From positions 1-5,700 of the forward strand of contig CALAZZ010000033.1 in NCBI GenBank assembly GCA_937926515.1: 5,700 nt of DNA, written 5' to 3'. The notes under the pieces were generated by a model. The model was not told the origin of the DNA. It made no database searches and saw nothing but the letters and a program-made list of their open reading frames with translations. The translations under genes and the position numbers were made by a program. How positions within the stretch are numbered: position 1 is the stretch's first letter; each line of letters begins with the position of its first letter. Positions 3,872 to 5,700 of the stretch are shown one piece after another. This DNA comes from an uncultured Bacteroidales bacterium. Lineage in GTDB: Bacteria; Bacteroidota; Bacteroidia; Bacteroidales; F082.

Positions 3872-5700
3872 AAATACCGACCCCCTACATATCATCCCCT
3901 TGCGGGAACATTGTTAAAAAGCCCGCAAATCGCCTCAACACTTGGCCTTCCAACAGCAGTGCGAGCAAATTTTTAGTACCTGTACATACCCCACCTAAAG
4001 CAAACCTACCTATATTATTTCTGATTAACATTTTGTTTTTCAGCTCATTAAATATATTTGCAAATCTTAGCCCAACTGATCTCCCTGAAAGAAAATCCCG
4101 CAATTCGAATTCATCATCCGGTCTACACACTGAAAGTGAATATCTTATAGGAAATGTTAATAACTTATCCGATCACCATGATGCGATTGCAATGCATACA
4201 GCTTTGCTGCTCAATTGTACGCTGGAGATCACATCACAACCCAATTCAGCCTCAGGCTGTATTAATGGAAGTGCCTCTTTTTCAATCACTGCAACATCAA
4301 GTGGAGAGGAAATAAGTTATCAATGGGAAAGAAGTACCAATAACGGTGCTAACTGGACCAATGTGCCCAACGGAGGAAACTACGCGGGCGGAACCACCAG
4401 CAACCTCATCGTATCTGATTTGACTGCTGTTATGAACAACTACAGATTTCGCTGTAAGCTTGAAACCAGTTGTGCTGACGAAATCACCTCTGATTGGGTA
4501 TTATTAACAGTTAATCCATTACCTACTGCCGTCATTTCAGGAAACCCTTCAATCTGCAGTGGAGGCGAAGCCACACTGAATATTGATCTGACCGGAACAG
4601 CTCCCTGGAGTGTGATCTACTCCGATGGCACCAATTCTACAGTGATCGACAACATCAATTCAAGCCCTCACGCCTTCATGGTGAACCCATCATCCACCAC
4701 CTCCTATATCATCGAAAGCGTAACCGATGCTAATGGCTGCTCCAATACCGGTAGTGGCACTGCCTATGTATATGTGCTGCCACAACCTGTGGCACCCGGC
4801 TTGACCAAAAACCCTGACGCATCCTCAGTTTGTACAGGGCAGACCCTTACCGTTTCCGCCGGTTCCGGATCGGGTGGCACCGGCACTGTTACGGATGAAT
4901 TCAGCTTCTCTGTTGATAATGGATCGACGTGGAGCTCATGGTCCACAAGCATTCCCAGCTTCGAAGCTGAAGCAGGCACCAACCTGATCCGCAGCAGAAG
5001 AACAGCTACAGCCTCCGGTTGCAACGAGTCAACATATAATGTGGTCAGTTGGACTGTTGTGGCGCAACCTGCTGCACCGGCAATTACCAAGATACCTGAT
5101 GTAAGTGAAGTTTGTGAGGGACAAATATTGACTGCTTCCACTTCTGCCGGATCAGGAGGTGCCGGAACAACAGCGGATGAATACAGCTATTCCACCAATG
5201 ATGGTGCTGACTGGAGCAGCTGGTCTGCTACCGTGCCCGCTTTTGATGCGGTGACAGGTGTAAACTCCATCCGCAGCCGCAGGATAGCCGGCGGGCCTGG
5301 ATGCAATACTTCCGACTACAACACAGTAAGCTGGACTGTCGTACCCCAACCACAACCACCCGTCCTTACAAGAATACCTGATGAAGATGAAGTGTGTGCA
5401 GGACAAGTACTAACCGTTTCTTCATCTTCGGGCTCCGGTGGTACCGGAACCACAACGGATGAATACAGCTATTCCACAAACAACGGCAGCAGCTGGAGCA
5501 GCTGGTCAACATCGGTGCCCAGCTTTGCTGCCGTCACCGGAACAAACATCATACGCAGCCGCAGGACCGCCACCGGAACGGGCTGCAACGAATCAACCTA
5601 CAATACTGCGAGCTGGACCGTGGTGGATCAACCCACGGCGCCGGATCTGACCAAAGACCCAAATGTGTCTGAAGTCTGTGCCGGCCAGGTCTTGACCGTT
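3856..5700 (+). CDS. Large secreted surface protein with Ig-like and 94-residue repeat modules (3' end beyond window)
   Basis: The frame stays open for 615 codons to the window edge. Residues 1-47 are unremarkable. Residues 48-69 (K, then the hydrophobic run from LPILFLINILFF to IFA) look like an export signal with cleavage near A69. Residues 70-120 are an S/N-rich linker. Residues 121-220 form an Ig-like module (YQWERSTNNGANW, later YRFRC; C135 and C200 may pair). Residues 224-307 form a second module of the type with ICSGGEATL, TGTAPWSV, TTSYIIESVTDANGC. From residue 310 come 94-residue repeats. Such architecture is known in Bacteroidota cell-surface or type IX-secreted proteins, where a C-terminal sorting domain would be expected; that part is not visible. 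A role in adhesion or as a stalk is inference. The start is uncertain: ATG 3856 is the only ATG before the signal, but a 50-residue lead is long. No Shine-Dalgarno is seen and the upstream is A-rich. Confidence 0.85.
   Translation, partial: MADGLKIPTPYISSPCGNIVKKPANRLNTWPSNSSASKFLVPVHTPPKANLPILFLINILFFSSLNIFANLSPTDLPERKSRNSNSSSGLHTESEYLIGNVNNLSDHHDAIAMHTALLLNCTLEITSQPNSASGCINGSASFSITATSSGEEISYQWERSTNNGANWTNVPNGGNYAGGTTSNLIVSDLTAVMNNYRFRCKLETSCADEITSDWVLLTVNPLPTAVISGNPSICSGGEATLNIDLTGTAPWSVIYSDGTNSTVIDNINSSPHAFMVNPSSTTSYIIESVTDANGCSNTGSGTAYVYVLPQPVAPGLTKNPDASSVCTGQTLTVSAGSGSGGTGTVTDEFSFSVDNGSTWSSWSTSIPSFEAEAGTNLIRSRRTATASGCNESTYNVVSWTVVAQPAAPAITKIPDVSEVCEGQILTASTSAGSGGAGTTADEYSYSTNDGADWSSWSATVPAFDAVTGVNSIRSRRIAGGPGCNTSDYNTVSWTVVPQPQPPVLTRIPDEDEVCAGQVLTVSSSSGSGGTGTTTDEYSYSTNNGSSWSSWSTSVPSFAAVTGTNIIRSRRTATGTGCNESTYNTASWTVVDQPTAPDLTKDPNVSEVCAGQVLTV
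4006..4062 (+). other. Signal-peptide-like hydrophobic segment within the surface-protein CDS
   Basis: Residues 51-69 are mainly L, I and F, preceded by K48 and followed by polar NLSPTD, which matches the h-region and cleavage zone of a Sec signal peptide. There is no ATG or GTG between 3856 and this segment in the frame. The only near-cognate starts close by are CTG 4021 and TTG 4033, both inside the hydrophobic run and therefore unattractive. Confidence 0.6.
4783..5700 (+). repeat. Tandem 282-bp (94-residue) protein repeats, three full plus one partial
   Basis: Units start at Q310, Q404, Q498 and Q592 (bases 4783, 5065, 5347 and 5629), giving an exact 94-residue period without indels. Each unit begins QP, then carries VCxGQxLT, a GSGGxGT turn, DEYSYSTNxGxxWSSWS, an aromatic-bearing VPxF segment, GxNxIRSRR, GCN and ends SWTVV. 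The two cysteines per unit (VC and GC) could form a disulphide. R2 and R3 share longer nucleotide runs than either shares with R1. This suggests recent duplication and a potentially length-variable stalk. Long antisense frames across this part are by-products of the repeat composition. Confidence 0.9.

Noticed and set aside
3885..4130. Minus-strand 81-codon frame
   Set aside because: It lies antisense to the N-terminal part of the surface-protein frame, which has a clear export signal and continues into recognisable modules. No independent support.
4764..5650. Long open frames antisense to or out of frame with the 94-residue repeats
   Set aside because: They follow from the repeated codon composition of the real frame and translate into low-complexity sequence without domains.

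Overview
The window looks like chromosomal DNA from a Bacteroidota (Bacteroidetes) bacterium. The main reason is the only convincing gene: the start of a large secreted protein with a signal-peptide-like segment, two Ig-like modules of a kind common in surface proteins of this phylum, and a tandem run of 94-residue modules. The A-rich sequence with no Shine-Dalgarno ahead of its likely start codon also fits. No tRNA, rRNA, CRISPR array, transposase or phage gene is visible.

Bases 1 to about 2680 contain no believable protein gene. They form a dense array of repeated, foldable DNA modules. A short module, here called H (bulged hairpin followed by a GNRA-capped mini-hairpin), occurs five times. 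It alternates with two longer modules: P (about 310 bp, three copies) and Q (about 360 bp, two full copies and one decayed copy). A single fourth module, X, lies between P2 and P3. The order is H1-P1-H2-Q1-H3-P2-X-P3-H4-Q2-H5-q3. By eye P, Q and X each fold into a closing stem that encloses two hairpins, that is, a three-way junction. Differences between copies tend to fall in loops or to keep base pairing.

Bases 2680 to about 3400 are AT-rich and non-coding, with several short palindromes. Bases 3400 to 3870 hold two small open frames that I cannot assign and only weakly support.

From 3856 to the right edge one frame on the plus strand stays open for 615 codons and runs off the window. It has a hydrophobic export-signal-like segment unusually far from its start (residues 51-69), an S/N-rich linker, two different Ig-like modules, and at least three full 94-residue modules plus the beginning of a fourth. 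Base composition changes sharply where this gene begins. I see no evidence that the repeat array and the surface-protein gene work together. The array may simply be a repeat-rich intergenic island beside a variable surface gene.

All secondary structures were found by eye. No folding energies or database searches were run.
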